A stretch of DNA of 64,000 nt, taken from Trachelipus rathkii. Taxonomy: Eukaryota; Arthropoda; Malacostraca; Isopoda; Trachelipodidae. The DNA is taken from NCBI GenBank assembly GCA_015478945.1, contig JABUQX010028484.1:1-64000 (forward strand). The letters are read 5' to 3'. The position numbers and the translations under genes are program-made. Shown here piece by piece: positions 37,061 through 47,924 of the stretch. The stretch's first letter is position 1. The number at the start of each line of letters is the position of its first letter. The notes under the pieces are model-generated. The model was not told where the DNA came from, did not search any database, and saw only the letters and a list, made by a program, of their open reading frames with translations.

Positions 37061-37559
37061 CTACTCCAGACAATTAACAAACTGAAAACGGGGGGAAAAA
37101 AAGAAAGAAAATAAGGATATAACTATATGGAAAATTGTTATAACAATTTAGAATTAAAATTATAACCAGTCTTGGGAATAATTTGTTAAATATTTCATGT
37201 TTTTATACTAACTGCATTTACGCTATTATATAATGTTATTTCTTAAAATTTCATCATTGGAATTAATTGACAAGATTCCACATTAAGCAATCCTCTCCAA
37301 AAACTTTGGAAGTTATGTTCGACTTCACCTGGTTTTTATTTTATTTTTTCTCTTTAGATTTAGCTATTATGAATAGCCTTGTTCAACATTAAAATATTTA
37401 AACAAGTTCTGACTAATATTTCTGAATGGTAGTATTAATAATATTTTGTTAATAATAGCCCAGAATGTATTCACTACTGATTTTTATATAAATAATAACA
37501 TGATAGATTTTTTCCCCTCAAATAATCACACAGATAGATTCTAAAAAAAATAATAATGA

Positions 37560-37945
37560 AGAATAAAAAAAACAAAAATGACTGACGTCTTTAGGAATAA
37601 AAAGTTACAGCCTCTCAAAGTTTGGAATTTTCCCATAGGCTTTTCTTATAAAAAATAAAATAAAAAAATTTTAAATCACAGGATAGACTTTAAAAAATTA
37701 ATAATGAAGAATAAAAAAAGTAAAAATGACTTAGGTCTAGGAAAAAAAGTTACAGCCTCTCAAAATTAAAAATTTTCCCATAGGCTTTCTTATAAAAAAA
37801 AATTAGTGGGCCTCATGCTCGTTTTAGGGCCATCCTAGTTCAGGTTATTTTAAAATTTGTTAATTCTACACAGATTTTCTTATATACCTAACAAAACTTA
37901 TAACCTGAACTAGAGGGCCTGAAATGAGACCTAACCATGATGGAT
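37560..37945. repeat. Repeat with internal direct and inverted copies
   Basis: GTTACAGCCTCTCAAA with TTTTCCCATAGGCTTT follows AATGAAGAATAAAAAAA in two direct copies about 143 bases apart (near 37600 and 37745). Then CCTAGTTCAGGTTAT at about 37830 is answered by ATAACCTGAACTAG at about 37905, giving roughly 30-bp inverted arms with GGGCC at their outer parts. Related segments lie at 54770 and 55060. Confidence 0.6.
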
Positions 37946-37974
37946 GAAAAATGAGAGTTCCTTAACCCATCATT

Positions 37975-38604
37975 CACTCCTGGCCAGAGTCAAGACATTA
38001 GACTCAGAAAATTCGTAAAGAATTGAGACAGATTGCCACAGTAAAAAGAAAAAGGTTTCTTCATTCTGAATGATTATAGATAAAGGGTGGCAATTAATAT
38101 AAAATCGCTTTTCATCCTGCTTCAGAATATTGCAATTGTATAACTAGATAATTTCATTTTTTATTGTCAATTTTCTTACCAATTAATCGAATTGCACTAT
38201 TAGCTTAATATTTAACTAACGGAGTATGAAAGTATGTGTGGTGAGGTATAGAGTTGAGGAGAATAGGACTTAGTGACCATTAATATAATTAGATTATAAT
38301 ATGTATAGATATATCTGGGCCCAAATTGCAAGTTATAAGGAAAGGATCTTAGATTTCCGAGAATGGTGATTTTACCAAATTACGAGACATGTTTAGTATA
38401 AATGACTGGGATAGAGAGTTTTAAAGACCAAAACTTTTATCATTGGAACATTTTAAGCAAATTTAAATGAATATTCAGTCAGGTATGTTTAAAGATTAAC
38501 CCATTCAGGGTGGCGAAGAGAAACTGTTTGGTGGAAATAGAGAAGATAAGAGATAAAATTTAATGAAAACGTAGATGTTTTAAAATATTTCAAAGGTAGT
38601 AATA
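37975..38604 (+). pseudogene. CR1-like LINE copy 2, 5' part
   Basis: Aligns with 51450-52085 of the fuller CR1 copy. Shared landmarks are AGACTCAGAAA, GAGACAG(A/C)(T)TGCCACAGTAAA, GATATATCTGGGCCCAAAT-like, AAGGAAAGGATCTTAGATTT and TACCAAATTACGAGACATG. This covers the late endonuclease and linker. The match stops at GGTAGTAATA and resumes at 41356, showing a later insertion of about 2.75 kb. Confidence 0.75.
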
Positions 38605-39013
38605 CTTTGGTATACAACTGAAAATTTTTATTTGATTTCCTTGACCTTTCCAACTGACAAATCTCAAAGATTTTCCCTGACCCGACGTGTTTCGTTTATC
38701 TTTTTGCATATAAAATATCCATTAATCATTATTGCAGGTATGTATGTAGGTAATACATTTTTAAATATTGAAAAATTGGCTTTAGGAAAATTCGATGATC
38801 ATGGATGAATAAAAAGTTTCTACTTTTATTTTTTTTATTAGGATCCCCTGCCAACCTCCACATAGCCGTCCAAAGCAATCCTTTTTTTATTTTTTTCCAA
38901 AAAGTAAAAGATATTATTTTATTAACAAAGAGAATAAATTAAAGCTTTTTTTTTTAATGCCCCATTTTTTAAAATTTTTTTTTAAGGGGGGGGGGCCCCC
39001 CCTTTTAAGCAGT

Positions 39014-39217
39014 CAGTGGTTCTCAAACTTGTTTCGCGTTGGAGGCTTCCCTTGACTATCAAAGTTTTCCGAAGTTCACCCCATGTTAGATTCTAGAAAG
39101 AACCTTTTGGCAATTTATTCAAAATACGGTTATCTATTATCATTAAATTACCATAAATATATTGCGCTGATTACAGCATGCCAAAAGAATTCCCAGGATT
39201 TTTATCCTATTATATAT

Positions 39218-39253
<36 letters not shown>

Positions 39254-39529
39254 ATATAGTATATATATATATATATATACTATCATATATTATATATATA
39301 TATATTACTTATATATTATATATATATATAATATATATATTTATATAATATAGAGAGGATAACAAATAAAATCATGACTTAACAAAGTTGTGAAATTCAA
39401 AATCGATTAAATGTTTTTAAAGAAACTGACACTTACAATTGGATGAAAATGTATCAATCTTTGCCGTCACCACTGATGGAAAGCTTGCGTCACCCAGAGT
39501 GACGCCATCACACAGTTTGAGAACACTTG
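39014..39529. mobile_element. hAT-type MITE nested in R copy C
   Basis: Starts CAGTGGTTCTCAAACTTG and ends CAGTTTGAGAACACTTG, the inverse with two or three changes. CAGTGGTTCTCAA is the classic terminus of many animal hAT non-autonomous elements, and the next bases (CGCGTTGGAGG, CTATCAAAGTTTTCCGA) also fit that group. The interior includes a TA array at 39205-39355 and no ORF. The expected 8-bp target duplication could not be confirmed (TAAGCAGT against GCCTAGGC). Confidence 0.75.
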
Positions 39530-39607
39530 GCCTAGGCTGAATAACGTCACACTGTGATCACAAAATTCTAAATGGGCAGAGATTTAGCTTGTTAAACTTT
39601 TTCTTGC

Positions 39608-39997
39608 TCAGAGCATCTGAATCTTTTTGATTTTTATAACATCTTCTGTCAAAGCTGTCAGTTTTAACATCTTTCTCTGCTCTTCAAGTTTAATAGATCT
39701 GTATGGATAATTCCTTTTTTTTTCAAACCTTTTGATTTTCTTTTTTTTTTTTGGTTCTGTTTGACCTCTTTTGAGATGCTCTTCATATTCCTTATGGGCA
39801 GCTCTTACAGTTTTCACATTTTTTGAGGTGATAGGAAACTTTAGATGAATTACTTTCATGAGATCTTTATAGCATTGTGACCTGTTCTTTGAGAAATCAG
39901 GACTATGTTCTTTCAAATTCTCCGACTTAAAATTGGCTATAAATTTATTATATAGAAAACCTCCTTCACTGTCACATTTTTCCCATGCGAAAAATAA
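39608..39997 (-). CDS. Coding-like frame in R copy C, basic protein of unknown family
   Basis: On the minus strand a frame is open from about 39997 to TGA at 39608, roughly 129 codons. It starts near AWEKCDSEGGFLYNKFIANF, continues LKEHSPDFSKNRSQCYKDLM and KVIHLKFPITSKNVKTVRAA, then a K-rich block TEPKKKKKIKRFEKKRN, and ends VIKIKKIQML. Composition and complexity are protein-like and it has a plausible nuclear-localisation-type basic run. It may be a remnant of the R family's own protein, or a captured host exon. The frame just upstream is closed by a TGA, and the A and B copies lack this part, so conservation cannot be judged. No family recognised. Confidence 0.4.
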   Translation of the reverse strand, partial: LFFAWEKCDSEGGFLYNKFIANFKSENLKEHSPDFSKNRSQCYKDLMKVIHLKFPITSKNVKTVRAAHKEYEEHLKRGQTEPKKKKKIKRFEKKRNYPYRSIKLEEQRKMLKLTALTEDVIKIKKIQML

Positions 39998-41355
39998 TCA
40001 GTTCCTAATTTATAATTTTGCCCACAATTCACAACATGATTTCCCAGTACTTATAGAAGAAAAAAATTAATTAAGTCTCTTAAAAAAGACGTCACCATCC
40101 AAAAATATTGGAATTTTAATTGCTTAAGTTAGAATGAGCTTCACTGCAAAGTAGAGTGTATTTGTGGCTTTTTGCTTTCTAGACAAATAGGACGCAATCC
40201 ATGTTAATCACATATCAACAGTTCATCTGCCCCCATATGTACAAAATTTGAGGGGCTATCGCACTATCTAGGAAACACTAATTTAATGTTTCTCCCCTAT
40301 ACCTGCACACGAGTTTAAGACATCCTTTATCATCACACCTTTAATGCCGCATAGTTATTTCATATCTCGTGTAACATCATCTTTAATGCGAAAAGATGAA
40401 ACTGATTGATAAACTGGTTTTGGTTGGTTACATTAATAGACCTCAAGACGGTGAATTTACAATACGTTGAAGTATCTGATTAGAAATTGGGATGTGGAAT
40501 TAGGCATAATTCTTCAGTGCATTCACTTTCACTCAATTTTGTATTATTAGGAACACATAACGAAAAAGTTTTTCAACGAGGTTGGTTGGTCCTGCTGAGT
40601 TTTGATTAAAAATTACAATTACGGCAGGCCCCTCTTGATTGTGAAACTTCGGCTTGGCTTTCATGTTAGATAGATCAAGTTCTTTTTACATACTTTACAG
40701 TATGCCTGGGAACTATCAGGTCCTTTACCCCAACCACCTGATAAACTATGGGTTCAGTTTGACGTCCAACGACTGGTCATTAAAGTTAGTTTTTTTTGCT
40801 TTGAAAATCTTAATATAAATAAATAATATATCTTTCAACTGCACAAGAATCCAAAATCACTTATTTTCAACCTTAAAAAAGAAAAAGATTAAACAGATTA
40901 AGTCATAAGTTAATTTACAGTCTAAAACAATAAAATTATTACAATCACCTTCATTCGAAAGGATGAACTTGGAACACCTTCTACGAACAGAATAGGAAGA
41001 ATGAAAGGTAAATGCACCAAGTAGGAAAGGTAAAAAGAAAAAAGATAGAAGTAGATTTTGGAATTGTCGATCCTCGCCCCAATCCTTTTTCCATTCATTA
41101 TCAAATACATCTTCTATATTCCACAATTAATACCAGTAAGGAAAAAAAAAAATCTATATCAAAAATATGTAACGTGGTCCATGGATCATTCCTATCTTAG
41201 TTTTTGAAATTTTTAAAATTTTGCACTGGCAATATACACTATTTATGCTCGACTTTCAGCAATTTTAAACCGTTTCCTGACCAATTTTTTTTTTCCTGAC
41301 TTTCCCTAGACCTTCCTGACCTTTTCCAAGCAAAGTGTGAACCCCTGATTATAGG

Positions 41356-42995
41356 TAAGATAGATGTTAGAAAATGTATAGGAAAAAAATAGAACACGAA
41401 TTAACCAGTCAAATTAACAGGCACAAGAGCAGAGCAGAATGTAATTTAGCAAGAATCGAGTAATAAGAACTGAAGAAGTTTTTTTTAGCTTTTATACATT
41501 TAAAAAGTAAGAATAGGGACATTGGTCCAATTTAAAATTGATTGAAAATTTAGTCGAGTTAGAAAGGAGTTTGGTCAAATATTTTCAATGCCTTATTTTG
41601 CTTCAGTGTTTACAGAGAAAAGAATTAGATAATAAGTTTTGAGCACTAATAAATTACTATGTACATGCAGATAGTACAAAATAGACCTTTACAGAATTTT
41701 GAAATTTGAATGTAAAAAGATTATAAATGTTTATTAATCAATATAATGAATACCAAGTAAAGCTGCAAGGCCAACTCAATAGTACAATATGAATAGAATA
41801 ATCTGAAAGAGGTAGTATCAAGCATTGCATAAGGGCACTGTATTTGATATTTTAAGCGATCAATACAATTTGGCGAGACACACGGTACCAAGAATGACTG
41901 GAAACAGCATATGTTAGTAGCTAAATATTATAAGAAAAGGTTGTAAAGAGCAGTTGGAGAAATCTATAGAGCAAGTCTATTACATCTTTTTAGGTTGTAA
42001 AGGTTTCAATGGAAAGTTATGAAAGTCAATATAAGACGAAAATTTATAGAAGGATACAAAGAAGGTATTGTATGAACTCCAGCACGGTATTCAGAAAGAG
42101 CGATAAGGTCAATTGTCAGAACAACATTATTAGAAAATTTAAATGGAAATACATTACAATGAACTGAACACATTGAGCCGAGGAAGATCCACATAGTTGA
42201 TATTAAATTCAGACCTTTAGTAAAGCTAATTGAAGGACATTCCCACAATAGGCTGAATGAAAAAAGATATATATTGCAAATGTGGTAATAGTTGATAGTA
42301 AGCTTAACAACTGTTGGATTATAAAGAGTGAGTTGCAAATAGAAAAAACAGTGTGTTAAACTAAATAGGGAACATAAAACATCATCGATGGGAAATATGA
42401 AGAAGTGGAAATTCCACAGGTCAAAGTGCTGAGGGCACTAATTGTTCGCTACAAATAATATACTAATACAAATGATTCAGCCAGGACGTCAAATGCAAGG
42501 TTATCTAAGTTATGACAGATTATACAAGTAGGATCACCTCAGTTAAGAAATAGTGAAAGGAATGACATAAAAGATTCAAAATGGATCATATGAAAAAACT
42601 TCTTGAAAAAGAAGAAAGATAAATAGACACAATGAATTATTTATAAGTAAAATAAAGATGAGAGATGCTTAACCTTGAAAATGAATTTCTTGCAAAGAAA
42701 AAAAAACTTCAGATTAAATGAAATGGAAAATGGAAGATAATGAAGTGAACAATCACTAAAATGATACCTTCATTATGTGAAATGAAGAATTTGATTGTAA
42801 ATAGCTTAATCAATGTTAAAGATAGAGATAAAGATAGATAAAAGATAGTTTGGCAATTATAAAATGAAGATGTAGTAAATTAGTTTCGAATGGTGAATTG
42901 GAAGTATGCTTATTTTGACGAATTCTTCGTTGTATGATGTATGTATTATGAATATTTTTAAATAAGGAACCCTAATATAAAAAGTGTTAAGAGAG
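41356..42995 (+). pseudogene. CR1-like LINE copy 2, 3' part (reverse transcriptase)
   Basis: Continues copy 2 after the R insertion and aligns with 52085-53350 of the fuller copy. Shared landmarks are AAGAAGTTTTTT plus TAGCTTTTATA, GCTTCAGTGTTTACAGAG, TACCAAGTAAAGCTGCA (the PGKAAGPDG motif, here damaged), GACTGGAAACAGCATATGTT, and GTCAAAGTGCTGAGGGCACT (the QGSVLGP region). The RT is badly frameshifted and the FADDT motif is not readable here. A 110-codon minus-strand opening inside it is only antisense. Confidence 0.75.
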
Positions 42996-45115
42996 AGAGC
43001 ACGCAGAGAACCTCTTTTAGATGCTAAACAGGTTAAAACAGTTTGAACAAATAATTAAGCAAATGTAAAGCAAAGGAGGCAAAAAAAAATGACAAAAAAT
43101 AGTTCTCGGTAATAGTCGAAGTTTCGAACAGCGTTCTAAAAAAAAAATCGATATTGTTTTTTATAAATGTTTAATCAATCAATGTTTTAATTAAGTCGAC
43201 AAGATTTTTAAAAATAAAAGAACCTCTATACAAAAAAAGTGCAGTTACATATAAGATATTGTTTATAATGCAATTTACTTAAAACAGCTGTTAAGTTTTA
43301 TGCATTGTCTGGTTTTTACGTTCGAATTAAAAATAATGAGTTATGTTACCTCTCGCAAGTAGTTATAGAATAATTTACGGGGTAGGGGAATAAGCAAGTT
43401 ATCAACCTAAACCTTAAATGGTCAGTAAACCGAATTTATAACACGAAAAAGAAATTTGGAGGATGATTTAAATTTATATAATGAGTTGATAGAGGTCATA
43501 CTTACTGGTTTGAGTACGTATTTTACATGGGACGAAAGAAGATATAAAAATAAACTATTAATTGGAAAAAAAATATCGAATTCGTCGGAATCTGTTTAAT
43601 TCAACTATACCACCATAGTTCCGAGAGAGGATATTATAAATAGCTGAATGAGAAACACTTAAACTACTGATTTAAAATTGACATAATTAAAGATCACTCG
43701 GAAAACAATCACACACTCACCACACCGTGTCAACACTACAATTTGCATTTTTTCTACTATAATATTGAAGTATAATATTTATGATTAAGTACAATATTAT
43801 ATAATTTTATATATATATAATCTATATATGTATATTTTAAATAGAGGGGATATAAGGGTAATCTATTAGATATTATATATATACTTAGACGGATTACTCG
43901 GTGACATGATCAGAATAGAGGGTATATTTGCTTGGACGGATATATATATGTGTAACAAACGTGTTTGTGGAGAGGAGGAGAGAAGTGCCGATAGGTTTGG
44001 TAAGAGAATCAGTAACCTCTAATAAAAGTAGCCGCTAGTATAGGGTATTGTATTGTATATGAAGAGGAGAGTAGACAATTGTTTATTGTTATTTGAGATG
44101 AAATAATGCGTCCAGTACTGAGGGGACTGATGAAGGCGGAAAGAACCAATGCATTCGAGAAGTGTAGAGGGATGGTAAGATCAAGATGCTTCACATTAAA
44201 ACAAATGATGTATAATGAGAGAAAAGAATATTATTTGTTGTTTATGTGTTGTCATAGACTTGCAATAGGTTTCATGGACAGATTTATATGGTAAGCTCTG
44301 TGCAGGTGTTAGGGTATAATCGGTGTTGGGTGGTAGGCTTTTGAAATGGAAATCAAAAAAGTTGTATGACGATAAGGAAGCGTGTGCAAGAATAATGGAG
44401 TTGAAAATGAATGCATAGGGACCAAATTGTGTTTACTATTAATGTTGCTTTGTCAGTTTGTTCAAATTGAACGAGAAAAATAATTTGCGCGCCGTTATGA
44501 GATAAAGCGGAATCGACGAGGTGAAACTTTTAAAACTGGTATGAATTAGTTTATATATTGTATTTAAAGCATTAAATTATTTTCTTCAGCATACATAATC
44601 AAAATGGCTGCCAATAAAAAAAAAACAATGATTTTCTAATCAGAGTGCAGTGGGGATGTGTCGGTGAATATTTATTCCATTTATTTATTATCTGCATTAT
44701 ATTTTTTCGGAAAAACCTTAGTTTACATTTATAAATAAATTTATACTTATTCTCAAGCGGATTATTAAATTGATAAACATCAAATAACATCGCTGCAATA
44801 CGTTATTGCAATATAACATGCATGTTCGTAACACTGGGTTGGTAATTTACTTTCGTCGTAAATAACAAAACAGATATAAACTGAACCGTATATTTTAACA
44901 TTAATAATAAAATGCTAATTTGAATACAAATATTAATATTAAAATTTATACATCATGACCAATGAATAGTACTATAATATAGTGAAATACTCTGGTGATG
45001 ATTTGAGGAGAGAGCTAGGGAGGAAGCGAGAAATAGGTAATATTAGAATATTATATAGTGATGCTCTATTAATTTATGGTAGAGGTGAGGAGATTATATA
45101 AAAATATTATTATAA
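42996..45115. other. AT-rich unassigned stretch with short TA arrays
   Basis: TA blocks near 43800-43830 and 43870. Openings at 44009-44194 (-) and 44106-44294 (+) are mutually antisense and unrecognised. A C-free, GA-leaning part at 43960-44420 stands out slightly but has no open protein-like frame. Confidence 0.35.
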
Positions 45116-45270
45116 TATAATAATAGATTATAAGTATAATTATATAATATATGATATGATAATATAATTATATAATATATAGTATATATATTATAAATAT
45201 ATATTATATATATAGTATAGTATAGTATATATAGTATAGTATATATATATATAATATATATGATATACTA
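45116..45270. repeat. TA / TATAG array
   Basis: TA words and TATAGTATAG repeats immediately before the RTE relic. Confidence 0.85.
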
Positions 45271-45279
45271 AGATAAGGG

Positions 45280-46335
45280 GGTAAGTGTGGTTTGAGAGAA
45301 AATTGAGAGATGGTAAAATCTGCAGTATGATGCGATGAATTACCGGTGAAGGATATCAGAATGGAAGGTGAGATCGGGTTGATATCGGATTTGAAGGTGG
45401 TGTAAAGCAAGCGCTTATGGAAGGATATGTTCTCATGGATTGAGGAAATCATAATAGTACCCTTATACAGAGTGCGGCAGAACCGATTCTAAATTTAATA
45501 ATATTATGGAATTAATTTATTGAGTGTAGTAGGGGTTAATATTATTTTGTGATTGAAAAGCGCGTCGAGTGACTGTGGGATTGATTGGCTTAAGAACAAG
45601 TGCGAATTAGAATGGGTGAGACGGATGTTAAGGGCTCAGAATTTTTTGACATGATATTAACAAATTGATGGAGAACATGAGAGAGAGAGATGGAAGATAT
45701 AAATTATAATTGTTTTATGGACTTCAACAGGCGTACGGACAGGATCTGGAAGTAGAAGCTCTGTGAGTAAGTGATAATTGGTGCGGGTGGAGGCTCCGAT
45801 TGAATTCAAAGATATGTATACGGTAGTGAAAGTGGTAGAAAAGGATCGATGTGAAGGTAAGTGGTTCATGAGTAAGCTGCGGTGGTATCTATGTAGTGTT
45901 TATGTTCCTCCATGTTTCTTTAATTTGTATAATGGGATGGGGTATGAATCGAGAGAATGAAAGAGAGTGAGGTGCCTTGCCCTAAGGATGCCGATGATTT
46001 GTTGTGTGTGAATCGAAGCAGAGCTTGAGTGGACTTGGTAGTAGGGTTTGGCAAGTGTGCAAAAGGAGGGTTTGAAAAAGTAATATGTAAAAAGAGTAAG
46101 TTAGTGGGTGGGTGAGCGAGAGCTGTAGTGTGAAGTTATGTTAGATGGTGAGCATTGGATCAAGCATATGAGTTTTAAATATTAGAATATAATGTTGAAT
46201 AAAATAAGAGAAGGATGCAGAGTGGAGTAGGAAATTTGTGAATGGTAGGTCAGGTGCGTGGGCATATGTAAAGTGCTTTGGTGGAGTTCGAAAGGGAACT
46301 GGAAGTCTGAGTGCGGCTAGGGTTTTCGAATGAGG
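45280..46335 (+). pseudogene. RTE-type LINE, reverse transcriptase relic
   Basis: Plus-strand relic covering the RT palm. Across frames it reads INKLMENMRERDGR, then FYGLQQAY at the position of the first catalytic block (normally 'vf.DLekAYDr'), ALCE, VKVVEKDRCEGKWF, FFNLYNGM (motif B-C linker) and DADDLLCVNRSRA at the position of the FADD catalytic motif. VDLVVGFGKCAKGGF and KKSKL follow, matching the 'l..vv.eF...C....lkvN..KSKvm' block. In this copy YADD reads DADDL and several frameshifts intervene. The C-terminal tail is lost where the SINE at 46336 begins. Confidence 0.7.
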
Positions 46336-46512
46336 AGTATGGTCTTTTTTTTTTTTTTAAAGTTTCACACCTGCACGGCGCATACGCCCCATTCTAGAGG
46401 CACTTCTCTACGTAGAGTTCTACCATAGGATCCGTACTGAGGAATCGAACCCGCGACCCTTGCCATTGGCGCAACTATGTCGCTCTATTCCGATCTTAAA
46501 CTGCGTTAAGTA
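46336..46512 (-). mobile_element. tRNA-derived SINE
   Basis: Reverse-complemented: a tRNA-like head CGGAATAGAGCGACATAGTT, then AATGGCAAGGGTCGCGGGTTCGATTCC in which GGGTTCGATTCC is a full pol III B box. It is followed by about 80 bases of body and an A13 tail (T13 on the plus strand at 46347-46359). The A box is degraded (TTAAGATCGG). Head, body and A-tail in this order fit a SINE, probably mobilised by one of the LINEs here. Confidence 0.65.
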
Positions 46513-46584
46513 TATAGTAGTTGAAACTAATGGTAGCGGAAGAGAAGTAGTAGATCTAAACAGAAAAATGTGCTCAGGATATAC

Positions 46585-46632
46585 AATCGTTTGGTTCGTG
46601 GTTCGTGTCGTTGTTCGTGGTTCGTGTTCGTG
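46585..46632. repeat. GTTCGTG minisatellite
   Basis: GGTTCGTG repeated about six times with small variants. Confidence 0.8.
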
Positions 46633-46639
46633 AGAAAGA

Positions 46640-47212
46640 AATAGATAAAATGCAGAAACGAACCGCATTAGCGTATTGTGGTGGCGTGAAGCACGTATGT
46701 ATATATTAATATGAGAATATAACGAAGTACATTGAGTGTTTGATCACATGCGAGAGGAGGAATTAGCGCGGTGTTGTTAAGCGAGTGTAATTATGTGGTG
46801 AGTGATTCTGAAATCGGACCGGCTGGAAGAAAAGGAAGTGATGACGTCAGGAAGGAATGTCGTGAAAGGAAAAGAATTGTAGTTTGGCAGAGTGGAGAAA
46901 TATAAAGTTAACAATAAGGAGTTGAATTTGCGTGGTTTTGTGAGAGGGCGTGGTTTGGCGCTTGGCCCAGAGGATAAAACCTAACATTGACGATATATCT
47001 ATATGTTGGTGAGAGTCGCGTCGTTCAATCTCTATATGTCTCTATATGGTTGAATTTTTTGATACGAACGAGCGTTGCTCCTTTTAAAGGTATGGAGCAG
47101 GGACGGTGATGTCTTTTCCCGGACTTACGGTGCAAGCTCTTCTACTACTTTCAGTTTCCGGCGTAATGCCAGAAAACCATCAGCCCCCATTCTGGGAAAG
47201 GAGTAGATTATA
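46640..47212. other. Unassigned, relatively GC-balanced stretch
   Basis: More balanced than its surroundings, but frames close quickly on both strands. No repeat match found in the window. Confidence 0.35.
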
Positions 47213-47214
47213 AA

Positions 47215-47332
47215 TATATATATAATTATTATAGTATATATATAATAATATATATATTATATATAGTATATATATATATATATATTTATTTTATATACAG
47301 TATGTAGATATTGTATATATATAGTATATATC
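47215..47332. repeat. TA array
   Basis: TA and TATAGTATA words abutting repeat S copy 2. Confidence 0.85.
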
Positions 47333-47790
47333 AGGGGCGTCACACATAGGGTAGGCAGGGAAGGTAGCTCCTACCCATATATTTTTGAGTCTTTTTAATT
47401 TTAAATATTAATTGTAAATGGTAAAGTTAAATAATTAATTACAATTTTATTGAAAGGTGAAAAAAGAAAAACTGATTTATAAAATAAAATTTGTAAAGAA
47501 AAGCAGCTACTTTAGTAATAACAAGCGAGGATATTAAATTCAATTGGAAATTTTCCTTCCTACTCTTTTCTTAAGAGTAAAATTTTAAGCTATGGGCGTA
47601 CATGATCTCTATTTTCATAAATAATACACTAAGGAACTAGGCCAGTTTTTGCGTGCATACCTTGTGTACGACGATAAAAATAAACGAAAAAATTGTCTGC
47701 TTGGTAGCCGAAATTACCGAATTAACCCGTAGTGAAGGATGCGCACAGTAATTGTGAAAAAATACTGATTTGAATCCTCTAAACTCTCGT
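47333..47790 (+). mobile_element. Repeat family S, copy 2
   Basis: Begins CAGGGGCGTCACAC directly after TATAT and aligns with the reverse complement of 18923-19336 over about 400 bases (see copy 1). The open frame of copy 1 is broken here. Both copies are flanked at the CAGGGGCGT end by a TA array. Confidence 0.55.
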
Positions 47791-47900
47791 CTCTCTCCTC
47801 TCGTCTCGTCGCGTCTCGGGTCTACTCTCTGACTCTCTCTCTCCTCGTCGTCGTCTGGTGCTTTTTTCATCTCTCCACGGTGTGCTGGGTAGCCTCTCGT
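47791..47900. repeat. CTC/CGTCTC low-complexity tract
   Basis: Pyrimidine-rich CTCTCGTCTCTCTCCTC words; the minus-strand opening over it is E/R/D-rich repeat translation. Confidence 0.75.
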
Positions 47901-47924
47901 CTTTTATTAATTGATAATCATAAT

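Larger units (their letters stand above)
38605..41355 (+). mobile_element. Repeat family R, copy C (inserted in CR1 copy 2)
   Basis: The DNA interrupting the CR1 relic. It holds the conserved 1-kb R block (40130-41160), and its right end carries repeated TTCCTGACC words and finishes GTGTGAACCCCTG. The inverse, CAGGGGTTCACAC, agrees with the GGTTCACACTG end of copy A, suggesting TIRs starting CAGGGGTTCACAC. The left end is less clear but has CCTTGACC and TCCCTGACC in the mirrored position. Flanking bases AGTAATA and TTATAGG are consistent with a short target duplication, blurred by errors. It also contains a hAT-type MITE and a coding-like minus-strand frame. Confidence 0.6.

Noticed and set aside
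38985..39004. G9/C9 run as a regulatory quadruplex
   Set aside because: A single run with adjacent homopolymers next to the MITE border, more likely base-calling noise.
42006..42338. 110-codon minus-strand frame
   Set aside because: Antisense to the CR1 RT relic, which has recognisable motifs on the plus strand.
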